A stretch of 64,000 bases of DNA, taken from the NCBI GenBank assembly GCA_019322895.1, contig JAHWHZ010000001.1:1-64000 (forward strand), given 5' to 3'. The translations under genes were made by a program, and so were the position numbers. Under the pieces are notes generated by a model that was given only the letters and a program-made list of their open reading frames with translations, was not told the DNA's origin and did no database searches. Below are positions 40,730-49,837 of the stretch, in pieces (the stretch's first letter is position 1; each line of letters begins with the position of its first letter). This DNA comes from Candidatus Woesearchaeota archaeon. GTDB taxonomy: Archaea; Nanobdellota; Nanobdellia; Woesearchaeales; ARS49.

Positions 40730-41344
40730 ATGAACAAAAAAGCAGCTTTACAGCTTTCTATAAATGCTATTGTTATCTTGATTCTTGCCATTACTATATT
40801 AGGTCTTGGCTTAGGTTTCATAAAGTCTCAATTCGGGGCATTGACAGAGCAGTTTGGCGCTGTAAGCGCAGAGATAAAGACATCCCTGATTGAGAAAATC
40901 AAGGAATCAGGAGAGCTTCTTGTTTTCAACAGGGCTGAAATCAGCGCAAAAGTAGGAAAGCCGGAGGAATTTTACATAGGCGTCAAGAATACTGTGCCAA
41001 AGGCAGAAGGTTCTGTGTGTTTCAGGTTAGGTGTTAAATGCATCCGCGCATTAAGTCCAGACAATACCTGCCCTGGAGGCGGCCCTGGACTGGTCGGCGG
41101 GATGGATGTTGAAGGAATCAGGCCAGATACTGCATGGTTCAGCATGTTTGATCAGGTTGATATAAAGCCTGGCGATGTTGGTGTTTTTCCTATCAAGCTG
41201 CAGATTGCATCTGCTATCCCAGACACTTATTTGATGGAATTCAATGTTTATAAAGATGGAGACGACTCTGACTGCGAGATGGCTGCATGGGGTGTTGACA
41301 GTTCAATATACCAGTCAAAACAATTTTTTATCAAAGTGACATAA
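40730..41344 (+). CDS. Type IV pilin-like secreted protein with class III signal peptide
   Basis: 204 residues. The N terminus, MNKKA followed by LQLSINAIVILILAITILG, is a class III signal: a short basic leader, then the hydrophobic helix that packs in pilus cores. The C-terminal beta-rich domain has several cysteines. It heads a four-gene cluster (40730-43559) whose last gene is also pilin-like. It has GAGGTG before the ATG and a TATA-like TATATATTAG about 30 bp upstream. Confidence 0.65.
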   Translation: MNKKAALQLSINAIVILILAITILGLGLGFIKSQFGALTEQFGAVSAEIKTSLIEKIKESGELLVFNRAEISAKVGKPEEFYIGVKNTVPKAEGSVCFRLGVKCIRALSPDNTCPGGGPGLVGGMDVEGIRPDTAWFSMFDQVDIKPGDVGVFPIKLQIASAIPDTYLMEFNVYKDGDDSDCEMAAWGVDSSIYQSKQFFIKVT

Positions 41345-41353
41345 GGTGATAAA

Positions 41354-41575
41354 ATGGCTAAAGTAAAAAGAAGGCTTACTGAACGCGAAGAATTTGAAAT
41401 CATGAAGCTGGTATTAGACAAATTCCTGTGGATTGGCATGATTATTCTTGGCATCGGGTTGTATCTATCGATAACAGACTCTTTCAAGTCAGGCATCTGG
41501 TATATTGTCGCAGGAGCGATAGTGTTGGTTTTGTTTGCCTGGTTCATCGTAAAGGAATTTGAGTTTATCAGATGA
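41354..41575 (+). CDS. Small two-helix membrane protein in pilin-like cluster
   Basis: 73 residues with two membrane segments (about 24-42 and 48-66) and a basic N terminus. AAGGTGAT precedes the start. It overlaps the next gene by four bases. It may anchor or help assemble the pilin-like proteins; no family is known to me. Confidence 0.5.
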   Translation: MAKVKRRLTEREEFEIMKLVLDKFLWIGMIILGIGLYLSITDSFKSGIWYIVAGAIVLVLFAWFIVKEFEFIR

Positions 41576-42942
41576 AAGCAAAGTATTTTTTCTTGTTTTT
41601 TTTGATTGCACTTTTGATTACTTTCGGCTGCAAGAAAGCAGAGTGTGAGACTAATGCAGATTGCGTCAAGCCGCATTTTTCAGGAACATGCATCAATGGA
41701 ATATGCGCTTATGATCCTATTCCTAATGAATGTGGAAACTTGAAATGCGAAGCTGGAGAGACTAAGTGCACTTGTCCGCAGGATTGCGGCATCTGCGCAG
41801 GAACTTCTGGCTCTTTTGAATTGATATGCATGCAGGATAAGTGTGTTGAGGTGATTCCTGCCAGCATGGTAGAACCGGCATTATCAACTCAAGAGCTTTC
41901 TGCCGGCGGGGACAAGCTTCGGGTCACCACGACTTTTAACCAGCCGTTTAATCTGCGTATGGATCTGTTTAATGTCAAGTTTTCCTTGACAAGCGCTTCT
42001 CCTAATAATGCTGACAGAAAAATCAGCAAATTGACACTGATTGGAACAACTAAAGACAAGCAGACTGTTCCTTTGTCTGAACTGGATCTTAACAGGCCTT
42101 TGTGGCCTGGCTCTGAAGTAGATGCAGAGATGATTCTTATGCTTCCTTTTTCAGTAGCATCTGGCTCATTGACAAGCATTGAACTGCAGATAACATATGA
42201 TTATCTGACTGGAACAACGACAAAGATTCCTAAAAGCATTGTCTTGAGGAACAAGTACCCGCGCATTACTTTTGATTGGGTCATGCCTTCAACGCCGTAT
42301 CCCTGCCCTGAGAGCTGTGATGACAATAATCCAGGGACAGCTGATGTCTGCGATGCTTCAACAGGTTTCTTTTGCAAACACATCCCTGTTCCAGGAGCAT
42401 GCGGCAATTATATCTGCGAAGCTAATGAGAATCCCTGCACATGCCCTTCTGACTGCGGCCCTTGCCTTGGCGACACAACTTACACAAATTATGTCTGCTC
42501 AATGAATAAGTGCATTGCCCAGCTGAAGCCAGGACTTTCTCAGGCACAGCAGTCATTGTTTGATGATATGAAATTATCAAAATTCCATCTGCAGAACAAT
42601 TATGAATTCTTGAATCCATTGGATGTTTCTAAGGACAAGCTCAAGCTTTCATTTACCTTGTATGACAAACTGCCGGGCGTGAGTGATTTCAAGATTGAAA
42701 CTATAAGGCTGTTTGAGGGCATTAATGAGATTGCTGCTGCAACTCCTAATCTTGCTTTGCCTGAGGTTGACAGCACTGGAACTGTCGAGTTGAGCATGCC
42801 TTTGCAGTCAATGCCTGAGATGACAAAGACTCTTGCATTGAAGATCTGGTATGAATACAAGGAAGGTGATGAGACCAAGAAGGCAAGCTACACAAAGTCT
42901 CTTGGCAAGGTCACCTTGTTGAGCCCTGGTCTGGAAAAATGA
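41572..42942 (+). CDS. Cysteine-rich surface lipoprotein with duplicated domain
   Basis: 456 residues. A signal peptide ends ITFGCKKAEC, lipobox-like. Two copies of a cysteine-rich unit follow, CGNLKCEAGETKCTCPQDCG near 60-80 and CGNYICEANENPCTCPSDCG near 275-295. After each comes a beta-rich domain of about 150 residues ending in a similar YEY/YDY strand. The duplication suggests two tandem immunoglobulin-like surface domains. It overlaps both neighbours by four bases, so it is made with the pilin-like proteins. Confidence 0.6.
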   Translation: MKAKYFFLFFLIALLITFGCKKAECETNADCVKPHFSGTCINGICAYDPIPNECGNLKCEAGETKCTCPQDCGICAGTSGSFELICMQDKCVEVIPASMVEPALSTQELSAGGDKLRVTTTFNQPFNLRMDLFNVKFSLTSASPNNADRKISKLTLIGTTKDKQTVPLSELDLNRPLWPGSEVDAEMILMLPFSVASGSLTSIELQITYDYLTGTTTKIPKSIVLRNKYPRITFDWVMPSTPYPCPESCDDNNPGTADVCDASTGFFCKHIPVPGACGNYICEANENPCTCPSDCGPCLGDTTYTNYVCSMNKCIAQLKPGLSQAQQSLFDDMKLSKFHLQNNYEFLNPLDVSKDKLKLSFTLYDKLPGVSDFKIETIRLFEGINEIAAATPNLALPEVDSTGTVELSMPLQSMPEMTKTLALKIWYEYKEGDETKKASYTKSLGKVTLLSPGLEK

Positions 42943-43559
42943 ATAATAAAAAAGGTTTTGAGCTTTCTGCAACAGTCATTGTCTTATTGGTTATCACCAT
43001 AATAATTTTTACCGGCTCACTGTTCTTTGTCAAGAAATTCTTCACAGAGGCAGAGGAATTGAAGACAGAGATTGAGCGCTCTACCCAGGAGCAGATTGAG
43101 TCATTGCTTCGCTCTGGAAATGTTGTTGCAATTCCGTTGAACAAGAAGATTATCAAGAGAGGCAAGGATGAGATATTTGGCCTGGGAATCAGGAATGTTG
43201 GTGCTGACAAGACCTTTTGGGTGAGCACAAGCTTCTACAAGGCGTTTGGCATAGACGGCAAGACCCCCATCCCTGCAAACAAATGGTATATTGATGAGAA
43301 CTGGCTCTTGTATTTTGAAGGGCCTTACAAGCTTAAGTCTAATGAGCTGAAATTAGTGCCTGTTTCCATAAAGGTCGGCAATGCTGCTGACTATAGTGTG
43401 GCTACACAAGCAGGGACTTATGTCTTCAATGTCTGCGTGTTCACAGGAGATTCTTACATGGACTGTGATTTAGAACAGTTCACGCAGAGCGGAGCTGGAT
43501 TTCCTGAAGAATTATACAGCCAGAAAGCGTATCAGATTTTAGTGGAAGTTCCTGCTTAA
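42939..43559 (+). CDS. Type IV pilin-like secreted protein 2
   Basis: 206 residues. MNNKKGFELSATVIVLLVIT is a class III signal: KKG followed by a hydrophobic helix with E at +3. The mature domain has a helix (about 30-60) and a beta domain, similar in length and layout to the first gene of the cluster. The end overlaps a convergent gene by four bases. Confidence 0.65.
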   Translation: MNNKKGFELSATVIVLLVITIIIFTGSLFFVKKFFTEAEELKTEIERSTQEQIESLLRSGNVVAIPLNKKIIKRGKDEIFGLGIRNVGADKTFWVSTSFYKAFGIDGKTPIPANKWYIDENWLLYFEGPYKLKSNELKLVPVSIKVGNAADYSVATQAGTYVFNVCVFTGDSYMDCDLEQFTQSGAGFPEELYSQKAYQILVEVPA

Positions 43560-44122
43560 AACCAGTTCTTTTTTCTTCTTTTTCTTCCTTTTGGAGGTTT
43601 TGTTCTTGGAGGCGGCGCTCCTGCATATACTTCCTTGAATATGCTATAAAGCCAGTCAAGGCTTTTGCTTATTCTTCCCCAGCCAAGGATATCATGTATT
43701 TCTACAAGATTCTTAAGGACAGCATCATAATTGTCTAGTGTCAGTTTTCCTCTGATTGGCCCGCCACATAACACACCCACACCATAATAAATATGATTTG
43801 TCTTTTTGTCTAGTTCAGGCACATTAAAATTGTTTTCTGCAAGGATTTTTTCAATATTGTCATTTCCCAGGTATGGGGGATATTCCATCTCAAGAATTAT
43901 CTTAAATTGATTATCCTGTTCTTTTGGAGGAAATCTTGGTTTGTCTTTGCCCACTCTCCCTCTTGGATTGTTAATTATAAGATTGATGACAGGAAAATAT
44001 CTTTCTCCTTCTGCTGTGATATAATCTGCATATATTGCATAATTCCTGTAGACATAGCCTTTTGGATGATAATCTAATTCATCATCAAGTCTTTGCATTA
44101 AAGTTTGGACTTTGGATTCCAT
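43556..44122 (-). CDS. Unknown 188-residue protein
   Basis: The start at ATG 44122 is preferred to 44152, which adds only a hydrophobic stub overlapping the next gene. The product is soluble, with a beta-rich middle (INLIINNPRGRVG, FKIILEMEYPPYLG) and a proline- and lysine-rich basic tail (PPPRTKPPKGRKRRKK). The layout recalls ubiquitin-conjugating (E2/UBC-like) folds, in which a YPxxPP motif follows beta strands, but no catalytic cysteine of that kind is evident. The similarity is weak. Confidence 0.4.
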   Translation of the reverse strand: MESKVQTLMQRLDDELDYHPKGYVYRNYAIYADYITAEGERYFPVINLIINNPRGRVGKDKPRFPPKEQDNQFKIILEMEYPPYLGNDNIEKILAENNFNVPELDKKTNHIYYGVGVLCGGPIRGKLTLDNYDAVLKNLVEIHDILGWGRISKSLDWLYSIFKEVYAGAPPPRTKPPKGRKRRKKNWF

Positions 44123-44144
44123 AAGAAGAAAAAATAAAAAAGCT

Positions 44145-44855
44145 TTATTCAAGCTTCTTGTCTATTACTTTCTTGAAGTTGTCAAAAGGCTGTGCTCCGA
44201 CAACCAGCTCGTCTTCAACCAAGACGCTTGGCGTGCCTTTTACACCGACTTTTTGTCCTTCTGCCATGCTTAGCTTGACTTTTTCAGCGTATTTGTGCGT
44301 GTCTAGGCATGAATTGAAGTCATCCATGTCAAGCTCAAGCTCTTCTGCCCAGGTTTTCATCTGTTCTTCATTGATGTCTGCCTGGTTCTCAAACATTAGG
44401 TCATGGTATTCCCAGAATTTGCCCTGGTCATGAGCGCATTCAGATGCTTCTGCAGCTAGCTGCGCATGTGAATGGAATCCTAATGGAAAGTGCTTGTAAT
44501 AGAACTTTGCTTTTCCTGTGTCAATGTATTTTTCTTTTATCTCTAGCCAGGCCTGCTGCTCAAATCTTGCGCAGAAAGGGCACTGGAAGTCATCGTATAT
44601 GACCATTGTTATTTCAGCGTCTTCTTCTCCAATAAATGGAACACCTTCAAGGTCAACATCATCAACAGTCAGTTTCACTGCTGGTTCTGCAGGCTCTGCA
44701 GGTTTTGCTGCTGGTTCTGCTGGTGCTGCTCCTGTTGGAGTACCTCCGATTCCAAAACCATGTGTAAATATGCTCACTAGCAATAGAACAAACAATATGC
44801 CGGATAGTCCCTGCCATAAGGTTATTTTGCTTATCTTTATTTCCCCGTTGCTCAT
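44145..44855 (-). CDS. DsbA-like membrane-anchored thiol oxidoreductase
   Basis: 236 residues. An N-terminal membrane anchor (about 12-30) and an alanine/proline-rich linker (38-60) lead into a thioredoxin-fold domain with C92-P-F-C95 and a cis-proline loop GTPS near 207. It would form or exchange disulfides in exported proteins outside the membrane, fitting the many cysteine-rich surface proteins in this window. It belongs to the archaeal/Gram-positive DsbA-like group with an inserted helical domain. Confidence 0.85.
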   Translation of the reverse strand: MSNGEIKISKITLWQGLSGILFVLLLVSIFTHGFGIGGTPTGAAPAEPAAKPAEPAEPAVKLTVDDVDLEGVPFIGEEDAEITMVIYDDFQCPFCARFEQQAWLEIKEKYIDTGKAKFYYKHFPLGFHSHAQLAAEASECAHDQGKFWEYHDLMFENQADINEEQMKTWAEELELDMDDFNSCLDTHKYAEKVKLSMAEGQKVGVKGTPSVLVEDELVVGAQPFDNFKKVIDKKLE

Positions 44856-44913
44856 TATGTACTCACCCCATATATTTTAGTGGATTAGAGAAAATGATAT
44901 CTATTTATAAAGG

Positions 44914-45342
44914 TTATGTATTATTTAGCCGCCACCCTACATAGCTTGCCATGTAAAAAAAGTATATCTCCCATCCATGGTCGCTTACGTCATGCCCTTC
45001 GCTTATCACGTCTGACAAGAGAAGCACACCAATATCATCCTCTATTTCTTCAATCTTCCATTTTAAGGTCCTGCATAGAAAATTCATCATTGCTTCTTCC
45101 TGGAAAATAGGCTTGTGCGGCGTTATTATCTCTTTGTCATATCCGTCAAAGTGCCTTTCATGATAGACCGGCCCGTGGCACACATATTCCAGGTCTTTTG
45201 AATCAAATGTCCTTGGATGCTTTATGTCTTTGAACCAATTGTGCACCCCATTCTTCTTCTGGTTCCACACTAGCTTGACTTCTCTAAATAATCCTGTTTC
45301 CTTGTCCTCTCTAGTAAGAATTATGTCCTCCCAATCTGCCAT
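44914..45342 (-). CDS. Unknown 142-residue protein
   Basis: No family is recognised. Soluble, with several histidines and tryptophans (VCHGPVYHERHFDGYDKE, DHGWEIYFFYMASYVGW). The histidine/aspartate clusters could bind metal. It stands alone between the dsbA-like and tpiA genes, all on the minus strand. Confidence 0.4.
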   Translation of the reverse strand: MADWEDIILTREDKETGLFREVKLVWNQKKNGVHNWFKDIKHPRTFDSKDLEYVCHGPVYHERHFDGYDKEIITPHKPIFQEEAMMNFLCRTLKWKIEEIEDDIGVLLLSDVISEGHDVSDHGWEIYFFYMASYVGWRLNNT

Positions 45343-45356
45343 GAGAATGTATAAGC

Positions 45357-45941
45357 TTATCTTTTATTTAAGCCTTTTGTTAGCTCTTTTAATACTTTTC
45401 CAGGATTCTTTGCTTTTGCAACTGCAGATGCAACGAGCACGCCTTTTGCTCCTAATTGCAGTGCTTTTTTTACATCTTTTTTGCTGCGTATACCTGCTCC
45501 GCACAATACTTTTGTCTTCACTGCATCAACTGTGTTTTTAATCAGTTCAGGCCTTGCTTGAGATACAGATATCTTCCCCCCAATAAGCTCTTTTGGCTCT
45601 ACTGCTATATAATTAGGCTTCATCTTGTCTATCTCTTTAGCTCTTTTTGTGTTTGTGCAGCAAACTATTGTCTTTAGTCCTGCTTTTTTTGCCAGTCTAA
45701 TTCTTCTTTTTAGAATTTTGTTTGAGATTGGATGGTCAGAATGATTCAGTAAAGTCCCTTTTGCTTTGTAAGGCACTTTGTCTTTTATGTATTGATAATA
45801 AACAGGCGTCTTTATTGATTTAGAGACAGCAGGAACATCTTCAGGCAGCACTGCAGCAATTGCTTTATGTTTCTCGCAAACTTTTGCCAGCTTTACAGCT
45901 GCTTTGCTTTTCTTGTACTCCTTGAAGTTGATTATTATCAT
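45357..45941 (-). CDS. tpiA: Triosephosphate isomerase, archaeal type
   Basis: Interconverts dihydroxyacetone phosphate and glyceraldehyde 3-phosphate. 194 residues from ATG 45941, shorter than the archaeal norm of about 220. It shows the substrate-binding INFK (N5, K7), the histidine in NHSDH (H67), the base E115 in AVEPKELIG, and the phosphate loop GAKGVLVASAVAKA. The upstream frame is rejected because homology begins at MIIINFKEY. Its promoter is divergent from the 501-residue gene. Confidence 0.9.
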   Translation of the reverse strand: MIIINFKEYKKSKAAVKLAKVCEKHKAIAAVLPEDVPAVSKSIKTPVYYQYIKDKVPYKAKGTLLNHSDHPISNKILKRRIRLAKKAGLKTIVCCTNTKRAKEIDKMKPNYIAVEPKELIGGKISVSQARPELIKNTVDAVKTKVLCGAGIRSKKDVKKALQLGAKGVLVASAVAKAKNPGKVLKELTKGLNKR

Positions 45942-45996
45942 TTTCCTAGTATTCAAACATTTAAATTTATATACTTTGCCTTTATTATATAGTATT

Positions 45997-47502
45997 ATGA
46001 AGCGATATTTGCTGATAATAGCACTATTTGTTTTGGTTGTGCTAATCTGGAGTCCAGAGTTCACTTATGATCCTGACTTGGCTGTCTGGCCTGATTTTGT
46101 ATTAAAGGCAGTTGGCGCTGATAAAGAGCAATATATAACTAATCTGACAAGTGAATTAAGTGTAACAAAAGACCCTTGGGCTAAAGGAGACACATATTTG
46201 GTTCTTGCAAGATTAGAGAACAATACTAAATATTACAAATCTGCGTGTGACAATTTCTTAAGATATTCTCCAAAGACAACAGAAGAAAAAGCATTGTTAT
46301 ATGAAACCCTTGCAAGCCTTGATTGCAGGGGAAGAAAGATTCATTACTTGAGGCAGGCTGCGCAGTATTGGAAAAAATTAGGTGTTAAGTGGCGTGCAGA
46401 TATTCTTGAAGCATTGGCAAGCAAGAAAAAGCTGGAATTTCAGTTTGAGACATCTGTGCTTGAGTCTGCGCTTGATCTTTCTGACGCAAATGGAATAATA
46501 ATCGGAAGCACCACTATTGAGATTGGAACTGGTGATACAATTGTTACTCAGACTGACAGGGTATTAAGGGACTGGCTTGGTCTTCAGTTAAGGCAGTCGC
46601 CTTTCAGAGGAGAAATATTGAAAGTTTTTTCAGAAAGACTGGGTTATTCTGAAAGAGAATTGCTTGCGCCAGTTGGCTGGCATGAAGGCGGAAGATTAAG
46701 GGACATCATGAAGTATGTTGATATAACCCATGTTCCTGCTGTTGGAATATTAGTTGCAAAAAAAGGCAATAAATGGTATGCAAGTGATGAAAATGGTGTT
46801 TTCAGGTTTGAGATACCTAAAGACAAGATTTCTTATCCTACTAACAGGTTCTTGGCAGAGGATTTGGCTGTGGTTGTTGATTCCCACGGCATGAACCTGC
46901 TTGTTGAGCCTGCAATAAGGCATGGTGCAGATGTGGTGATTGCATGCTGTGACCATCCAGACAAGATAAAGGCAATAAAATATTTGTCTGGCAAGGGAAT
47001 TGCTGCGATTTGTTTTACTGACCTTGAATTATACCGCGCATTAGGGCATGACACAAAGGCAGTCGGCAGTGCTCCTTTTGAGTTCAGGGATGGAAAGGTT
47101 GTTTTTGGCAATACTCCTGTGACAATCTACCGCAATCAAAAGGTTGTTGCAGGTGATGCAGATATTGGAAAAGTGTTTGCCATCTGGTATTACAAGACGC
47201 CCAGGCTTTATTTTGAGGAACTGAATAAAACTTTTAACATTGATTTGCATTTTGCTGCTGTTGATGATTTCAGGCAGACAGGCAAGGTTTATGAAAAAGC
47301 AAGAAAACTTGATGCAAATATTGTGGGCGCAAGAATCTATGAAGCAGAGGATTACATAGAGGCAAAAGAATGGCTCAAAGAATCCCGCAATCACAAGCTT
47401 GTCTTGTTTCACTCAGTCGCTTATCCATACGGCCTTCTGATTTCACAGGAGTTCAGGAACCAGGTTAGTTTTGGTGATCCTAATGTTGTTGTTATCGATT
47501 GA
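45997..47502 (+). CDS. Unknown membrane-anchored protein with hydrolase-like C-terminal domain
   Basis: 501 residues from ATG 45997. One N-terminal membrane segment (4-21) precedes a helical region (about 45-140) that could be short TPR-like repeats. A large alpha/beta domain follows with stretches such as VDSHGMNLLVEPAIRHGADVVIACC and GVKW. It also contains an ATP- or metal-binding-looking GWHEGGRLRD. No family is named. It looks intact and chromosomal, placed between tpiA and gpmA. The bulk of the protein is probably outside the cell. Confidence 0.45.
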   Translation: MKRYLLIIALFVLVVLIWSPEFTYDPDLAVWPDFVLKAVGADKEQYITNLTSELSVTKDPWAKGDTYLVLARLENNTKYYKSACDNFLRYSPKTTEEKALLYETLASLDCRGRKIHYLRQAAQYWKKLGVKWRADILEALASKKKLEFQFETSVLESALDLSDANGIIIGSTTIEIGTGDTIVTQTDRVLRDWLGLQLRQSPFRGEILKVFSERLGYSERELLAPVGWHEGGRLRDIMKYVDITHVPAVGILVAKKGNKWYASDENGVFRFEIPKDKISYPTNRFLAEDLAVVVDSHGMNLLVEPAIRHGADVVIACCDHPDKIKAIKYLSGKGIAAICFTDLELYRALGHDTKAVGSAPFEFRDGKVVFGNTPVTIYRNQKVVAGDADIGKVFAIWYYKTPRLYFEELNKTFNIDLHFAAVDDFRQTGKVYEKARKLDANIVGARIYEAEDYIEAKEWLKESRNHKLVLFHSVAYPYGLLISQEFRNQVSFGDPNVVVID

Positions 47503-47558
47503 GATTATCGAAAAACTTATATAGCTATTTTCTAAAGAATTGAGTAAAAGAGGTAATA

Positions 47559-48254
47559 ATGAGTTATTTAATCCTTGTAAGGCATGGAGAATCTATGTGG
47601 AATCTTTCTAATAGGTTCTGCGGCTGGGTTGATGTTCCTTTAAGCGAGAATGGCATTAAAGAAGCAATGAAATGCGCCCAAAGGCTTAAGAACTGCAGCA
47701 TTGATGTTGCTTTTACATCCACACTTGAGAGAGCTCAAGAAACATTATTGATAATTCTTGCAAAACAAAAATATACTGGTATTTTTGTGCATGAAAAGGG
47801 CAGGATGGCCAAGTGGTCTAAGCACAAAAAGCTGGAGAAAAATGAAATACCTGTGTATTCTAGCGAGGCTTTGAACGAAAGGTATTATGGAAAACTTCAG
47901 GGCATGAATAAGAATGCTGCTAGAAGAAAGTGGGGGAAACAACAAGTCTTCAAGTGGAGGAGAAGCTGGGATATTGCTCCGCCAGGCGGCGAGGCATTAA
48001 AAGACACTTACAAAAGAGCGGTTCCTTATTTTAACAGAAAAATAATGCCAGAATTAAGGAAAAATAAAGACGTGATTATCTCAGCACACGGCAACAGCTT
48101 AAGAGCTATCATAAAATATATTGATAATATCTCTAATGAAAATATTCCGCATTTGGAATTGCCTACAGGAAAACCTATAATATATAAGTATACAAGAGGC
48201 AGGCTCATAAAAGAAAAGCACAAGCATTCTTTCAAGAGGCCTATTCACTGGTAA
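47559..48254 (+). CDS. gpmA: 2,3-bisphosphoglycerate-dependent phosphoglycerate mutase
   Basis: 231 residues of the histidine phosphatase superfamily: R8-H9-G10-E11, the FCGWVDVPLSENG loop, E107 in NERYYG and SAHGNSLRA near 177-185. It converts 3- to 2-phosphoglycerate in glycolysis. There is a lysine-rich insertion (about 72-100) compared with bacterial GpmA. Many archaea use the cofactor-independent enzyme, so a dPGM suggests bacterial transfer. AGAGGTAAT precedes the ATG. Confidence 0.88.
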   Translation: MSYLILVRHGESMWNLSNRFCGWVDVPLSENGIKEAMKCAQRLKNCSIDVAFTSTLERAQETLLIILAKQKYTGIFVHEKGRMAKWSKHKKLEKNEIPVYSSEALNERYYGKLQGMNKNAARRKWGKQQVFKWRRSWDIAPPGGEALKDTYKRAVPYFNRKIMPELRKNKDVIISAHGNSLRAIIKYIDNISNENIPHLELPTGKPIIYKYTRGRLIKEKHKHSFKRPIHW

Positions 48255-48256
48255 GA

Positions 48257-48985
48257 TCAGTGTGCCAGAATTATTCCTATTGCAACTAATATTCCTGCCA
48301 ACAGTGCAAACAAGGTATATTTTTTCCCTTCTTCTTTCACTTCAGGCAATAAGTGTGTTGCTCCTACATAAATCAATGCACCAGATGATAATGCCAATAA
48401 TGCTCCTAATGGCGCGCCGTGCAGTTTAGAGATAAAAGGATATGAAACAAGAGCGCCGAGTGGTGTTGAGATTGCTGCTGCAATAAAAGAATACCATACT
48501 GCCTTGTTTTTCTTAAAACCGCCTTTCAATAACAGCAGGTATGTTATTATTCCTTCTGGAAATTCGTGTAGAACCATGCCTATTGCTGCAAGTATTCCTG
48601 TGTATATGCTTACGCTGAATGTTACTGAGTATATTATGCCGTCAATAAAGGAATGAAATCCTATGCCAAGCATCGGAATTATTCCAAAAGCTCTTTTTCT
48701 TGTTTTTGCAGGCTCTCCATGGCTGTATCCTATCACCAAGCCGAATACATGAAGAAGCAAAAATCCTGCAAGTAAATATATAGGGCCGCGGGCATTCATC
48801 ATGAATGATTCTGGAATAAGATGCAGGAATGATACTGCTATGAGAACACCTGATGCAAAGGCCATCACATATGCAATATATTTTTTTCCTATTTTTGCGT
48901 GCTTGTTTATGATAAATATGCCTAAAGAAGTTATCAAGCATGCTGCGATGCTTGCTATTGCTACTGCCCAAAATTTGCTTATCAT
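48257..48985 (-). CDS. ZIP-family metal transporter
   Basis: 242 residues with eight hydrophobic segments and the metal-path motifs: HLIPES in segment 2, HSFIDG in segment 4 and HEFPEG in segment 5. It imports zinc or other divalent metals. Histidine-bearing loop residues lie between segments 3 and 4. It is co-directional with thioredoxin, whose gene ends one base before this ATG. Confidence 0.85.
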   Translation of the reverse strand: MISKFWAVAIASIAACLITSLGIFIINKHAKIGKKYIAYVMAFASGVLIAVSFLHLIPESFMMNARGPIYLLAGFLLLHVFGLVIGYSHGEPAKTRKRAFGIIPMLGIGFHSFIDGIIYSVTFSVSIYTGILAAIGMVLHEFPEGIITYLLLLKGGFKKNKAVWYSFIAAAISTPLGALVSYPFISKLHGAPLGALLALSSGALIYVGATHLLPEVKEEGKKYTLFALLAGILVAIGIILAH

Positions 48986-48986
48986 T

Positions 48987-49310
48987 CTATAGTTTTCCTA
49001 ATATTCCGTCAATCTTCTCTTTAAGCGCTTCTTTTGGCATGGACCCAACTATCCTGTCTGCCTCCTCGCCTTTATTGAAGACAATTAAACAAGGAATTCC
49101 CCGAACACCAAATTCTTGCGCAAAATCCTGGTTATCTTCTATGTTCAGCTTTGCAAATTTTAATTTGCCTTCATAATCCTTGCTTGTCTTTTCAAATATA
49201 GGCGCAAGGTTCATGCAGGGGCCGCACCATGATGCCCAGAAGTCAACTATTACTGGGATATCTGAGTTCTTTACCTCTGCTTCAAAGTTTTCTTTTGTCA
49301 GTTCTAACAT
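48987..49310 (-). CDS. trxA: Thioredoxin
   Basis: 107 residues with the canonical active site DFWASWCGPC (C29, C32) and a cis-proline in RGIPC. It is a cytosolic disulfide reductant. It overlaps the end of the NYN gene by 29 bp. Full family length; nothing unusual. Confidence 0.92.
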   Translation of the reverse strand: MLELTKENFEAEVKNSDIPVIVDFWASWCGPCMNLAPIFEKTSKDYEGKLKFAKLNIEDNQDFAQEFGVRGIPCLIVFNKGEEADRIVGSMPKEALKEKIDGILGKL

Positions 49311-49836
49311 TTTTTGTCTCCCTCCGCTTTATCAGGTATTTTTTTTGATCTTTATCTAAGTCCGTGAATTCATCTGCAGAATCTTTTATCAGTCTTGACG
49401 CGCTTTTTCCAAAGGCAACCACTTCTACTCTGCAGCCCATTGCTCTTCTCAGATGCTGTACCAGCGGCTCAAAGTCTCCGTCTCCTGATACTATAACTAC
49501 AGTGTCCAGTCTTGGGGCGAGCTCTATTGCATCCATTGCAATCCCCACATCCCAGTCTCCTTTTTTTGCTCCGCCTGCAAAAATCTGCAGTTCTTTTCCT
49601 TTTACTTCATATCCTATGTTTGTGAGAGCATCAAAGAATTTCTCTCTTGTAACTTCTTCTGATTTTATTACATACGCGATTGCTCTCACTAATGTTCTTC
49701 CTTTTACAGCTGCATTCAGGATTGCCTTGAAATTCACTTTTGAATTGTACATGAATTTTGCGCTGTAAAACATGTTTTGTACATCAACAAAAACACCCAC
49801 TCTCTGGGCTTTTGGGCTTCTTAGTTTAACTGCCAT
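49282..49836 (-). CDS. NYN-domain (PIN-like) ribonuclease, LabA/DUF88 type
   Basis: 184 residues with the acidic centre of NYN nucleases: D18 in FVDVQNM, D94 and D96 in KGDWDVGIAMD, and D119/D121 in SGDGDFEPL. It probably cleaves RNA. The C terminus is basic. Its ATG follows a GGTGA-like site and sits one base after the stop of the zinc-ribbon gene upstream, so the two may act together. Confidence 0.85.
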   Translation of the reverse strand: MAVKLRSPKAQRVGVFVDVQNMFYSAKFMYNSKVNFKAILNAAVKGRTLVRAIAYVIKSEEVTREKFFDALTNIGYEVKGKELQIFAGGAKKGDWDVGIAMDAIELAPRLDTVVIVSGDGDFEPLVQHLRRAMGCRVEVVAFGKSASRLIKDSADEFTDLDKDQKKYLIKRRETKNVRTDKRKL

Positions 49837-49837
49837 A

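Noticed and set aside
43556..44122. Ubiquitin-conjugating enzyme (E2)
   Set aside because: The EMEYPPYLG stretch after beta strands is suggestive, but no catalytic cysteine with the HPN motif is seen, and no E1 or ubiquitin-like gene is near.
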